Below, piece after piece: positions 1-7,690 of a DNA stretch of 43,980 nt; positions within the stretch are counted from its first letter, which is position 1; each line of letters starts with the position of its first letter. Origin of the DNA: CAZWES01 sp964632395 (GTDB lineage Bacteria; Patescibacteriota; Gracilibacteria; Peribacterales; Peribacteraceae); the NCBI GenBank assembly GCA_964632395.1, contig CAZWES010000007.1:1-43980 (forward strand). Reading direction: 5' to 3'. Position numbers and translations under genes: made by a program. Below the pieces are notes generated by a model that saw nothing but the letters and a program-made list of their open reading frames with translations, did not search any database and was not told the DNA's origin.

Positions 1-150
1 ATCTTCGGTGAGAAAGGGAATAGCTGCTCAGGCTCGTTTTCGGTGAGAGAAGACTCAAGTTGGACAAAAATGATACGTTGCCTGTACAATGGTTACACAA
101 ATTCCTTCGGGACCACCTCGGCCTCGCGCCGAGGGTAAAAATCAGGAGAA

Positions 151-463
151 TCAGCCCATCATGAGCATGCAGGTTCTCTTTTTTAGTACCTCAAAATCCT
201 TTTCAGATATCATACCAATCTTATTCATCAGCCTCCTACTATCAACCAGACGAAGCTGGGAAAGTATAGCAGTGCTTGTTTTGTTTGATGCAAAAGAGAA
301 TGTGTAATAATGCTCTCCTTCCTTTTCCATTCTGTTCAAATCCAATGTTGTTGCCAAGGTGGGCATAAAAAATCTCTCGCTCTTTGAAGTGACGTTCCTT
401 CTTCTTTATATGAAGTTTCCTCTTGAGCTCATTCCATAAATCGAATACGTCCATGAACGCCAT
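151..463 (-). pseudogene. Remnant of a MazF/PemK-family mRNA interferase
   Basis: Two overlapping minus-strand frames carry the two ends of one toxin. The upstream frame gives an N-terminal part with the motif REIFYAHLGNNIGFEQNGKG. The downstream frame continues with EGEHYYTFSFASN and then TSTAILSQLRLVDSRRL and KIGMISEKDFEVL. In intact CPR members of the PemK/MazF family, as I recall them, about 25-30 residues (the RPVLV beta strands) lie between these parts. Here they are missing and the reading frame changes at a purine-rich junction near 315-330. The gene therefore looks inactivated by an internal deletion plus frameshift. No partner antitoxin is visible in the window. Family assignment is by remembered motif similarity. 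Confidence 0.6.
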
Positions 464-510
464 GGTGAATGAGGTATTGCCCTTTGTAAAGATAAATACT
501 CGACTTTCAC

Positions 511-3036
511 TCACCCTTTTCTCCACCTCATAACCTTCAATCCCTCAAAGAAAAGAAGAGCTCCAAAGCTCCACACCACCGGCAAAACCCACTGATCAAT
601 CCTTAGAGGCATAAGATGCAGGAATGTGTTTAGCGGCGAGTACAGGAATGTGAGCAGTAACGCGAATGCAATTCCAACGGCACCGAGAAGGTATCGGTTG
701 CTGAATAATCCGATCTTGAGCAAAGAAAGTTTTGACCTGCACGTGAAGACAAGAGTCAGCTCGAATAGAATTGATGTGGTGACAACAAGCGTGCGAGCAA
801 GATCAACATTCCCATCGGATACTCTAAGTCCGTGGAAGAAAACCTGGAAGGCGGCAACGGTTGCTATCACCGCCGCAAGTGCAATGAAGAAAACTTCCCC
901 ATGCAGTATGTGCTCGCCGGGTTTGCGTGGGGAGCGCTTCATAACATTCTTCTCCGGCTTTTCCACAGCAAGCGCCATTGCAGGGAGTGAATCCGTGACG
1001 AGATTTATGAGCAGGATGTGAATCGGGAGATAAGGAAGAGGCACTCCGATCAGAATTGCACCGAACACAACCATGAGCTCATCAAAGTTTGCACGGAGCA
1101 GGAAGACAACAAACTTGCGGATGTTATCGTAAATCGTGCGACCTTCCTCAACAGCATTGACGACTGAAGAGTAGTGATCATCAGTCAAAATCATTTCCGC
1201 CGTTTCGCGTGCAACATCAGTCCCCTGCTTTCCCATCGCAAAACCAACGTGAGCTTTTTTGAGCGCCGGCGCATCGTTCACACCATCACCACCCATTGCA
1301 ACAATTTCACCGGAGTTTTGAAGCCCGGTGAGTATCCTCACCTTCTGAGCAGGTGATACACGTGCGAAGATCGCGCGCTCCTCGACACACTTCATAAGTT
1401 CTTCGTCCGACATTGCAGGCAAGTCTTTTCCCAAAATGACATCACTCTCAAGCCCCACCTTCTTCGCAATCGCCTTTGCCGTGAGAGCATGATCGCCCGT
1501 AATCATCACTGTCCTGATTCCTGCTTTCTTTGCGACTTTGATAGCATCCTTCACCCCATCACGCGGAGGATCCATCAATCCAATTAAACCGACGAAGTGA
1601 GGTTTTTCCTCTGACGACTGCTTCCATGCAAATCCGAGCACACGCAAAGCCTTCTCCGCCATCTCTTCATTCTCCTCAAGCACATCTTCTTTCTCGTCAT
1701 CACTCAAATCACACATCTCGGCGATCACCTCAGGCGCGCCCTTGATGAACTGAATGCGCTGACCACTCCTCTCATGCGTTGTCATCATATATTTAGTTTC
1801 TGAACTAAACGGCACATCCTCCTCGATAATCTTCAGTCGCTCAATCCCCTTCTCCTGTGCTTTCTTGAGTAATCCGACTTCCGTCGGATCTCCTACTTCA
1901 AGCGAAAGTGCATTGTTACATGAAGCTGCAATTTGAAGAATCAAATCCTCATCATCCGCTTCGATGTCCTCCACATCCATTCTGTTTTCCGTAATCGTCC
2001 CTGTTTTATCTGTGCAAATTACTGTGACGGAGCCCAGAGTTTCAATCGCACTTAGCTCCCTCGTCAATGCACGACGAGCAATCATTCGTTGAACACCAAT
2101 CGCAAGGCAGACTGTAACGATGGCTGGTAATCCTTCAGGAACTGCGGAAACCGCAAGACTTGCTGCCGCGAGCATCATCTCAGAGAGTTCTAGCCCCCGC
2201 AGGAATCCAATCGCAAAGATCAATGAGCAGAAAACTACGACGACAATCCCAAGCCACCGCCCAAGTGCGGACATTGATTTCTCGAGTGGGGTCGGCGGGT
2301 GCTCGACCGAAGAAACAAGCTTCGCAACTTTTCCAAGCTCTGTTTCCAGTCCGATTGCGGTGACACATACTTCCATCCTTCCTGCGGTGACGACCGTTCC
2401 ACGGAAAACCATATTGTTTTGATCCGCGAGAATTGGATCTCCCTCAAGCGGATCTGTCTTTTTAATTTCCGGAAGCGACTCCCCCGTCAAACTTGCTTCA
2501 TTAACTTTTGCGCCGCGTGAAAACATGACTCTTCCATCCGCACTTATCTTGTCACCTTCTTCCAAAAGCAAAATATCACCAGGAACAAGTTCACGGGAAG
2601 GAATTATTTTGACTTTGCCACCGCGCTTTACTCTTACGTTCGGCTCACTCAACGCCTTTAAAGAAGCAATCGCATTCTCCGCCTTTCGTTCCTGGAAGAA
2701 TCCAAGGCATGCATTCAAAATCAGAATCGCACCGATTGCAATTGCATCCAGAAAATCTGAAAACACCAAAGCTCCGCTCGCCCCGGCGAAGCCGAGCGAA
2801 GCGGGGTCATTTTCAAAAACGGGAAGGAGGATCGAAAGCGCAAGGGCTGCAAAAAGGATGTAGACGAGAATGCTATTGAATTGACGGAGAAATAGAAGGA
2901 AGAGCGAGCGCTTCTTCTCGGGCAGTTCGTTAAAACCATACTTTGCATGGCGTTCACTGATTTCAGCATCGCCCAAGCCCTCTCGCAGAGCACCGAGAGA
3001 AGAGAGCACATCATCAACTGTATGTGTCGCATGCAT
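511..3036 (-). CDS. P-type cation-transporting ATPase (P2A, calcium-type)
   Basis: An 841-residue integral membrane pump that couples ATP hydrolysis to cation export. All P-type landmarks are present in order: an N-terminal cation-ATPase domain (about residues 5-75), the actuator TGES (184-187), the M4 motif PEGLP (300-304), the phosphorylation site DKTGT (Asp343), KGAP (432-435) in the nucleotide-binding domain, TGDH (513-516) and the hinge GDGVNDAP (583-590). The C-terminal transmembrane block contains NLVTDSLPAMALAVEKPE, as in SERCA/PMR1-like pumps. This favours Ca2+ (or Mn2+) transport, but the ion cannot be proven from sequence. The start is set by an extended -10 box just upstream, which predicts a leaderless transcript. 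The gene stands alone, divergent from the amidase. Confidence 0.92.
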   Translation of the reverse strand: MHATHTVDDVLSSLGALREGLGDAEISERHAKYGFNELPEKKRSLFLLFLRQFNSILVYILFAALALSILLPVFENDPASLGFAGASGALVFSDFLDAIAIGAILILNACLGFFQERKAENAIASLKALSEPNVRVKRGGKVKIIPSRELVPGDILLLEEGDKISADGRVMFSRGAKVNEASLTGESLPEIKKTDPLEGDPILADQNNMVFRGTVVTAGRMEVCVTAIGLETELGKVAKLVSSVEHPPTPLEKSMSALGRWLGIVVVVFCSLIFAIGFLRGLELSEMMLAAASLAVSAVPEGLPAIVTVCLAIGVQRMIARRALTRELSAIETLGSVTVICTDKTGTITENRMDVEDIEADDEDLILQIAASCNNALSLEVGDPTEVGLLKKAQEKGIERLKIIEEDVPFSSETKYMMTTHERSGQRIQFIKGAPEVIAEMCDLSDDEKEDVLEENEEMAEKALRVLGFAWKQSSEEKPHFVGLIGLMDPPRDGVKDAIKVAKKAGIRTVMITGDHALTAKAIAKKVGLESDVILGKDLPAMSDEELMKCVEERAIFARVSPAQKVRILTGLQNSGEIVAMGGDGVNDAPALKKAHVGFAMGKQGTDVARETAEMILTDDHYSSVVNAVEEGRTIYDNIRKFVVFLLRANFDELMVVFGAILIGVPLPYLPIHILLINLVTDSLPAMALAVEKPEKNVMKRSPRKPGEHILHGEVFFIALAAVIATVAAFQVFFHGLRVSDGNVDLARTLVVTTSILFELTLVFTCRSKLSLLKIGLFSNRYLLGAVGIAFALLLTFLYSPLNTFLHLMPLRIDQWVLPVVWSFGALLFFEGLKVMRWRKG

Positions 3037-3044
3037 TTCACGTT

Positions 3045-3053
3045 ATTATAGCA
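3045..3053 (-). promoter_or_regulatory. Extended -10 promoter of the P-type ATPase
   Basis: On the minus strand this reads TGCTATAAT, and the hexamer ends 8 bases before the ATG at 3036. Transcription would begin at or within a base or two of the start codon, so the mRNA should be leaderless. Confidence 0.6.
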
Positions 3054-3118
3054 TTAATGTTGAATCTATTCATTAGATCACAGTGCCAAAAAACATGCCA
3101 CGCTGATCACAAAGTAGT

Positions 3119-3193
3119 GTCATCCCGAGTGATTTTGCGGACGCTGAGCGAGCCGGAGCGAGTCGAAGCGGGAGCAAAATTGTATCGAGGGAT
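3119..3193. repeat. REP-like intergenic sequence ahead of the amidase
   Basis: The stretch opens with GTCATCCCGAGTGA, contains GCGAGCCGGAGCGAGTCGAA, and closes with TATCGAGGGA, giving partial dyad symmetry. It resembles extragenic palindromes seen in many bacteria and is probably not coding, although an open frame runs through it into the amidase. Only one copy is visible here, so the family assignment is weak. Confidence 0.3.
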
Positions 3194-4385
3194 AGACACG
3201 ATCTTCATATGTGCCCTCCTCCTCACCCTCACCCTCCCCCTCTCCGCCCACGCCCGCCGCACCACCTCCTCGGTAATCCCCACCATCATCCCCCGTACCG
3301 CATGGGGAGCAGATGAATCACTCGGAATCACAAATTCTGACTCATCCCAATCCGCCCAATTGCAACGCGAACGAACGGCACACCCTTCAAAGCTTTCCGA
3401 CCGTGAAAAGAAGTGCCGCGAACTTATTCGGAGCCACCCGGAAGATTTTAAAACAATCAAAACCGTTGAATATGATGAATATTCAAGAAAGCTCAAATGG
3501 CCAAGACGCTACAGCAAAAATGTAAAGCTGATCGTCGTGCATCACTCAGGCGAAGCAAATGGAAGTACACTCCCCAATCTGACTGGTCATGAACAAGTCC
3601 GCGCAATTTACAAAACGCACACAATGCAAAATGGATGGGGTGATATTGGGTACAACTACCTTATAGATAGCGAAGGAGTTATCTATGAAGGGCGTGCCGG
3701 AGGTGAGGGTGTAGTCGGTGCACACGTCTATTGCGCAAATGTCGGAACCGTGAGCGTCGCACTTATCGGGAACTTCCAGTACTCGTATCCAGCTCAGGAA
3801 CAATTGATGAGCCTACGCAAACTCTCAATCAATCTTTCAAACGGGTATGGGATAAACCTTCGCGGTCGCACAGTCTTCCGAGGAAAGTCAATGCCTACGA
3901 TTGTCACGCACCGCGATCTCGCAGCAACACAGTGTGCAGGTCGCAAAGTTCAAAAGTTGATGCCAAAGATACGCAGGCTTGTAGCATCAGGTGATGTGAC
4001 TTCCAAAATCCTGATGCCAAAAGAAAGGCCAACTTCATCCGTGCCGCGTGGGAGCAAAAACATACTCACTCCTTTCGGCACGACAAATATCAGACTGCCC
4101 GCACGCGGGACTGCAAGCATTAAACTTCGCTATCACGCAAAAGCAAAATCAGTTAAGACAGGTGAATCCATTGCAAAAGTTGAACGCTCTGATTCATCAC
4201 TGATCATTTGGCAGAAGAGACGCGGGAGCAAAATCCGCGTGAGGAACGATATCCGCGCAGAGCGCTCCCTCAGAATTGGTGATGCCGCAAATCTAAACCT
4301 GACGATTCTTGCACCGAGGAAAAAGGGTAAGTATTCGCTTAGGATTGGGGATGTGAGGTATACGGTTGAGGTGATGGGGAGGTAA
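3180..4385 (+). CDS. Secreted N-acetylmuramoyl-L-alanine amidase, PGRP/amidase_2 family
   Basis: Predicted zinc amidase that cleaves the bond between MurNAc and the stem peptide of peptidoglycan outside the membrane. I place the start at TTG 3180, preceded by GGGAG, because the upstream extension of the frame is repeat-like. This start gives a signal peptide with core FICALLLTLTLPLSAHA. The mature part begins with IIPRTAWGADESL, then KLIVVHHSG (first zinc His), GWGDIGYNYLID, YEGRAGGEGVVGAH and VTHRDLAATQCAG (His and Cys zinc ligands, plus the usual Thr/Asp surroundings). The last 100 or so residues are beta-rich, end in a Lys/Arg-rich segment and have no recognised domain. An ATG start at 3024 is possible but would bury the signal sequence. 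Confidence 0.85.
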   Translation: MYRGIDTIFICALLLTLTLPLSAHARRTTSSVIPTIIPRTAWGADESLGITNSDSSQSAQLQRERTAHPSKLSDREKKCRELIRSHPEDFKTIKTVEYDEYSRKLKWPRRYSKNVKLIVVHHSGEANGSTLPNLTGHEQVRAIYKTHTMQNGWGDIGYNYLIDSEGVIYEGRAGGEGVVGAHVYCANVGTVSVALIGNFQYSYPAQEQLMSLRKLSINLSNGYGINLRGRTVFRGKSMPTIVTHRDLAATQCAGRKVQKLMPKIRRLVASGDVTSKILMPKERPTSSVPRGSKNILTPFGTTNIRLPARGTASIKLRYHAKAKSVKTGESIAKVERSDSSLIIWQKRRGSKIRVRNDIRAERSLRIGDAANLNLTILAPRKKGKYSLRIGDVRYTVEVMGR

Positions 4386-4394
4386 AATGCGTAC

Positions 4395-4769
4395 TTATGT
4401 AAAGGAAACAAAGGCAATCGCTTCTTTTTTTTGATCCTCAGGGAGTTGAGAGGCTGCTTCGTTAATTTTGCTTTCAAATTCATTCCAAGCCTCGTCTGCT
4501 TCCATCTTTAGCTGTGCAATTTTCTCTAGAGCTTCACGGCTAACAGCAGCAACCTCCTCATCTGGTACACTCAAAGCATCAGACAAAGGCAAACGCAGAC
4601 GTCCAACCAGTTGCGCAACCTCCTTATCTAGATGCTCTTGTTGAGATTCAGCATCCTTTCTAATATCCCAAACTCTGTGCATGATTTCAGAATTCAGATC
4701 ATCGTCTCTTGTTTCTACCGGGGCACCAAGCGCTTGTGCAAAGGGACGGTAAAAATCGTTAGCTGCCAT
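4395..4769 (-). CDS. Hypothetical helical protein
   Basis: A 124-residue acidic protein that I do not recognise. The composition (many Glu, Ala, Leu and Gln; segments such as ESQQEHLDKEVAQLVGRL and LEKIAQLKMEADEAWNEF) predicts two or three long amphipathic helices, perhaps a coiled coil. There is no signal peptide, membrane segment or Cys pair. It is convergent with the amidase, ending 9 bases from that stop codon. No Shine-Dalgarno sequence precedes the ATG. Its function is unknown. Confidence 0.6.
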   Translation of the reverse strand: MAANDFYRPFAQALGAPVETRDDDLNSEIMHRVWDIRKDAESQQEHLDKEVAQLVGRLRLPLSDALSVPDEEVAAVSREALEKIAQLKMEADEAWNEFESKINEAASQLPEDQKKEAIAFVSFT

Positions 4770-4895
4770 GGTGAATTATGGTAAGCATGATAATTGGGGT
4801 ATACATGCTACATTATTTCTACATTCTGGCAATGTACGATTTTGGGATGGGGCTTTTTTAAGCCAAAAACTCCAATTTCACGCTTTTTGTGGATG

Positions 4896-4924
4896 TGGAC
4901 TAATTATCATAAATGTTGTATAAT
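4896..4924 (+). promoter_or_regulatory. Promoter with -10 box adjacent to the start codon
   Basis: A TGGACT-like -35 lies 17 bases before a perfect TATAAT at 4919-4924. The -10 ends 7 bases before the ATG at 4932, so the downstream mRNA is predicted to be leaderless. Confidence 0.6.
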
Positions 4925-4931
4925 AGTAGAC

Positions 4932-5201
4932 ATGGAAGGAGATGCTCAACAAGACTTCAAAGACCTAGCGGAAAGATATGGCAAACGAATAGAAGACATT
5001 CCTGGTGTTGCAAGCGTCTCATTCACGAAAGGTGGCGAACTCGATATCACCACGGAACTTTTAACTGAAAAAGTCAGAAAAATGACATGGAATAGAGTTA
5101 TACAAATCATTGGAGAAGGCGCCCCTGTATTAATCAGAATCGACGGCGAAGACTGCGATAAAAAATATGCCAACGAAGATACAAAAACAAACTCCGACTA
5201 A
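4932..5201 (+). CDS. Small hypothetical protein
   Basis: An 89-residue protein beginning MEGDAQQDFKDLAERYG. The start at 4932 is chosen because a consensus TATAAT ends 7 bases upstream. The sequence alternates predicted helix and strand (GVASVSFTKGGELDITTELL, then APVLIRIDGEDC) and ends in a charged tail. I recognise no domain. The frame overlaps the next gene's start by 35 bases, which suggests co-transcription with the VanW gene. Confidence 0.6.
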   Translation: MEGDAQQDFKDLAERYGKRIEDIPGVASVSFTKGGELDITTELLTEKVRKMTWNRVIQIIGEGAPVLIRIDGEDCDKKYANEDTKTNSD

Positions 5202-6558
5202 CTTGAAAACCACTCTCCCCCGCCGCTCTCCCCCGGCCCTGCTCACAGGACTCGTGAGTGGCCTCTCTGCTGCAATCATAATCACAGTCTCACTCGCACT
5301 TTCGCATTCGCGTACGGAGACTGAGGATCCCCTCGCAACTCTGCATGCAAGTGCAGAGGAGGAAGATGCTTTGATTGCAAAGCCGATGAGTGATGAGGAG
5401 TGGGCGGAATATAAGGAAGCACGTGATAATCTTCTCACACAAAACATCACACTCCGCCTCCCGGAAAATGTTTCTGAAAGTGAGTGGGTTATAAGGTTGT
5501 TTGATCATCCGGACTGGGTAATAACTGATCGCGATGACGGGGAAGTAAGTGCAACCATCAATCCTATGCCGCTAAAAGCATTTATAGAAAATGAGATTGC
5601 TCCGTTTGTTCCATCTGCAGAACACATCCTCATCAAGTCTTTGCCGGGAGGAGATGAAACGCGTGCAGAAATTGAGGGTGAGATGAAAGAGGGCTGGCTA
5701 CTTGATGGAAATATTGCGTCTGAATTTGTGACACAGAGCATTGCCGGAGGAATTTTTGATATCACGCTGCCAGTTATAAAAGAAGAAGGATCAATCAAAA
5801 ATGATACTGAGGAAGATTTGGGTGAGTTTGAATTGCTCGCTCGCGGGAGATCAAACTTTGCAGGATCTATTCCAAACAGAATCTTCAATGTTAAAAAGAC
5901 TATTAATGAGCACCTGAATGGCATGCTGATCGCTCCAGGCGAAACTTTTTCCTTCAACGAAACTCTTGATGTGCCCGTGGAAACGTATACGGGATGGAAG
6001 GAAGCAGTTGGAATCTTTAACGGAAATGAGTTGCAACCTACTGCCGGAGGCGGCATTTGTCAGGCCTCTACAACCGTGTACCGCGCAGCACTCATGGCAG
6101 GACTCCCTATCCAAGAGCACCGCACACACAGCATCTACATCAAGTACTACAAAAAATATGGCGAAGGATTGGATGCCACAGTGTATCCGGGTAGCCAGGA
6201 TCTTGAATTCGCAAATGACACTTCGGGGTACCTGCTGATGCTCGCGCAAGTTGAAGATGAAGATGTTTTTGTAGAGCTTTACGGAACGCCTGATGGGAGG
6301 ACTGTTTCACTCGAAGGACCATTTAGAAAAAGAGATCTTCCGGATGATTTTGAGCTGGAAAGACCCATGTATGTGAATGACATTGCATGGAGGAGAATTG
6401 TTTCTTATTCCGAAGTAGAAACACAAAGCGAAACGCTGCTCGCAAATTACATTGATGGGATTCCGTGGAACACTCCGGAGAGCGCCGGGATAATCACTGA
6501 AGAGACTGAAGAAGCCACTCTGAGTACTTTTGATTCACAGAGTCCACAGGAAAGCTAA
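5167..6558 (+). CDS. VanW-domain cell-surface protein (copy 1)
   Basis: A 463-residue protein with a basic N-terminus, one membrane-spanning segment at about residues 27-47 (LLTGLVSGLSAAIIITVSLA) and an extracytoplasmic body. The VanW domain covers roughly residues 225-350: NRIFNVKKTINEHLNGMLIA, PGETFSFNE, GGGICQASTTVYRAA and THSIYIKYY. The segment before it (about 95-215) resembles the mixed alpha/beta domain that often precedes VanW. VanW was named from a vancomycin-resistance cluster, but its biochemical role is unknown; a cell-envelope function is inferred. A paralogue lies at 40409-41785. The gene starts inside the preceding small gene and its end overlaps the convergent cutA by 65 bases. 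Confidence 0.85.
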   Translation: MPTKIQKQTPTNLKTTLPRRSPPALLTGLVSGLSAAIIITVSLALSHSRTETEDPLATLHASAEEEDALIAKPMSDEEWAEYKEARDNLLTQNITLRLPENVSESEWVIRLFDHPDWVITDRDDGEVSATINPMPLKAFIENEIAPFVPSAEHILIKSLPGGDETRAEIEGEMKEGWLLDGNIASEFVTQSIAGGIFDITLPVIKEEGSIKNDTEEDLGEFELLARGRSNFAGSIPNRIFNVKKTINEHLNGMLIAPGETFSFNETLDVPVETYTGWKEAVGIFNGNELQPTAGGGICQASTTVYRAALMAGLPIQEHRTHSIYIKYYKKYGEGLDATVYPGSQDLEFANDTSGYLLMLAQVEDEDVFVELYGTPDGRTVSLEGPFRKRDLPDDFELERPMYVNDIAWRRIVSYSEVETQSETLLANYIDGIPWNTPESAGIITEETEEATLSTFDSQSPQES

Positions 6559-6811
6559 TGATGCACGGACAATCGTAGCCATGTAATTCTTTAACTCGCT
6601 CCGTGAGTTTTTCTACAAGATCTGATTTTGTTTTTGCAATGAGAACCGCCTCATTTGATTCTTCTACCTTGCCCTCCCACTTGTAAATTGAATCGACGTT
6701 CTTTATGACATTCACACATGCTGCAAGTTTCTCAGTGACGAGAGCGGTGCCGATGGCACGGGCTTCGGAGGAGGTTTTGCAGGGGATGTATAAAATGCGA
6801 ATATCAGTCAT
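6494..6811 (-). CDS. cutA: CutA-family divalent cation tolerance protein
   Basis: A 105-residue protein matching the usual CutA length and motifs: ILYIPCKTSSEARAIGTAL, EKLAACVNVI, SIYKWEGKVEES, VLIAKTKSD and YDCPCIISFPV. CutA proteins form very stable trimers. A link to copper tolerance is reported but the molecular role is unclear. I chose the internal ATG at 6811 because the 17 residues upstream in the frame are encoded by the adjacent palindromic repeat and lie outside the normal CutA N-terminus. The 3' end overlaps the convergent VanW gene by 65 bases. Confidence 0.9.
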   Translation of the reverse strand: MTDIRILYIPCKTSSEARAIGTALVTEKLAACVNVIKNVDSIYKWEGKVEESNEAVLIAKTKSDLVEKLTERVKELHGYDCPCIISFPVDSVNQKYSEWLLQSLQ

Positions 6812-6821
6812 GTGGATATGA

Positions 6822-6924
6822 AAGCACCAAATTCCAAATTCCAAAAGAATCTCAAATCTCAAATTCCAAAATTCTTTGAGATTTGGAATTTGGAATTCTT
6901 TTGGTGCTTGGTGCTTGGAATTTG
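6822..6924. repeat. Palindromic repeat family A, copy 1
   Basis: An imperfect inverted repeat built from units such as GCACCAAATTCCAAA and CTCAAATCTCAAATTCC on the left, mirrored on the right as GAGATTTGGAATTTGG and CTTTTGGTGCTTGG. The same family recurs at 17710, 23044, 39092 and 40416. This copy lies between the divergent cutA gene and the promoter of the RNA unit. Confidence 0.9.
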
Positions 6925-6998
6925 AAAACCGCCTTCGATCTCGCCACAGCCCCCAAATTTCCCGTACACTAGCCCCTGTACCGCTACACCAGAACTAT

Positions 6999-7026
6999 TT
7001 GACAACCCCATAAAAAGGGGTAAGAT
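6999..7026 (+). promoter_or_regulatory. Strong sigma-70-type promoter of the 7.0-7.5 kb RNA unit
   Basis: TTGACA at 6999-7004, a 16-base spacer and TAAGAT at 7021-7026. The spacer contains CCCC and GGGG tracts that could pair. This is the best complete -35/-10 pair in the window, and the next 490 bases hold no convincing gene. Confidence 0.75.
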
Positions 7027-7032
7027 GTCAAG

Positions 7033-7468
7033 CGAACATGACATTCTGGTCCTTCATTCCCGTCTGCCCAAAGACACTCCGCTACGGAGTGGGGGCTTGA
7101 GTGAATTAACCAGAAGAACCAATTAACTCAAAGCCCCAAGGATAAGGGGTTTTTGTTTAGGACTTGCTCATTGAAAACATCGAGAGATGCAGAAAGTGAC
7201 CTGGCTTGTTTGTCATTCATTGGAAGGATGACACGGACCGTCAGGAAGACGACATTTCACTTCTCGAAAGGACTTTCCGTGAAAAAAAGGAAAAGGGTCC
7301 CGAGAAAAGTACGGCGGGCGAGAAAGTTTGCGCACAAGCGCAGCACTTCAAAGCCCCGTCGCAGGGCGTTGCTACGACTGTAGTCTTCGCTCGCCGTTTT
7401 AGAGAAGAGGTCGTTGTCTTACAGCACCAGCACCTACGCTATGCGGGGGTGCTGGTGCAATTCTTTTC
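7033..7468 (+). ncRNA. Unidentified structured RNA of about 430 nt
   Basis: The stretch is bounded by a consensus promoter and a strong terminator and has no convincing coding frame. It is rich in pairing potential: a 7-bp hairpin at 7075-7091 (CACTCCG/CGGAGTG), a stem of about 15 bp at 7092-7137 (GGGGCTTGAGT with ACTC-AAGCCCC), a 6-bp hairpin TGTCAT/ATGACA near 7211-7232, a GCGC/GCGC hairpin near 7331-7342, and a possible long-range helix GGCGAG (about 7317) with CTCGCC (about 7390). I looked for the conserved cores of RNase P RNA, tmRNA and SRP RNA and did not find them. The size and isolation suit a housekeeping RNA that is too divergent to identify by eye, or a new family. Confidence 0.5.
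7424..7468 (+). terminator. Intrinsic terminator of the RNA unit
   Basis: An 11-bp perfect stem, GCACCAGCACC at 7424-7434 with GGTGCTGGTGC at 7448-7458, followed by AATTCTTTTCT. It closes the unit that begins at the 6999 promoter. Confidence 0.8.
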
Positions 7469-7522
7469 TAAAGAAGCCAGATCGTTTTCTGTACTACATT
7501 TTATTTTTTTCCAATTATCATT

Positions 7523-7684
7523 ATGGCATTAGCGTCCGAAACTGAGCTCTTACAACTCGTAGCTGATTGCGAAGAACCCGAGTCTGAACTCGACTGTAAT
7601 AGACCAGAGGATCAGAAGTTGACAGACGAATTCCACGACGAATTTGAAGTTTTTCTTGCTGAGGGAAAAACTCCACTGAATTGA
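7523..7684 (+). CDS. Possible small acidic protein
   Basis: A 53-codon frame encoding a strongly acidic peptide (MALASETELLQLVADCEE then an Asp/Glu-rich tail ending AEGKTPLN). It starts about 55 bases after the RNA terminator and ends 6 bases before the convergent dehydrogenase stop. It has no Shine-Dalgarno sequence and no clear promoter of its own. Its composition looks protein-like, but it is short and unrecognised, so it may be chance. Confidence 0.3.
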   Translation: MALASETELLQLVADCEEPESELDCNRPEDQKLTDEFHDEFEVFLAEGKTPLN

Positions 7685-7690
7685 TTAAAT

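Noticed and set aside
1..150. CCTCGGC/GCCGAGG hairpin at 116-134 as a terminator
   Set aside because: No T run follows on either strand, so it is only a small hairpin; nothing else is visible in this stretch.
3024..3179. N-terminal extension of the amidase from ATG 3024
   Set aside because: It would place about 50 residues of REP-like coding before the signal peptide; TTG 3180 with GGGAG upstream fits a secreted enzyme better.
7153..7383. Open frame encoding a very basic 76-residue peptide inside the RNA unit
   Set aside because: It starts with a non-ATG codon, has no ribosome-binding site, resembles no family I know, and lies in a region of strong RNA secondary structure; purine-rich RNA easily yields Lys/Arg codons.
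7033..7468. Identification of the RNA as tmRNA, RNase P RNA or SRP RNA
   Set aside because: No tRNA-like ends, tag peptide codons, GAGGAAAGTCC-type core or SRP tetraloop region could be found by eye.
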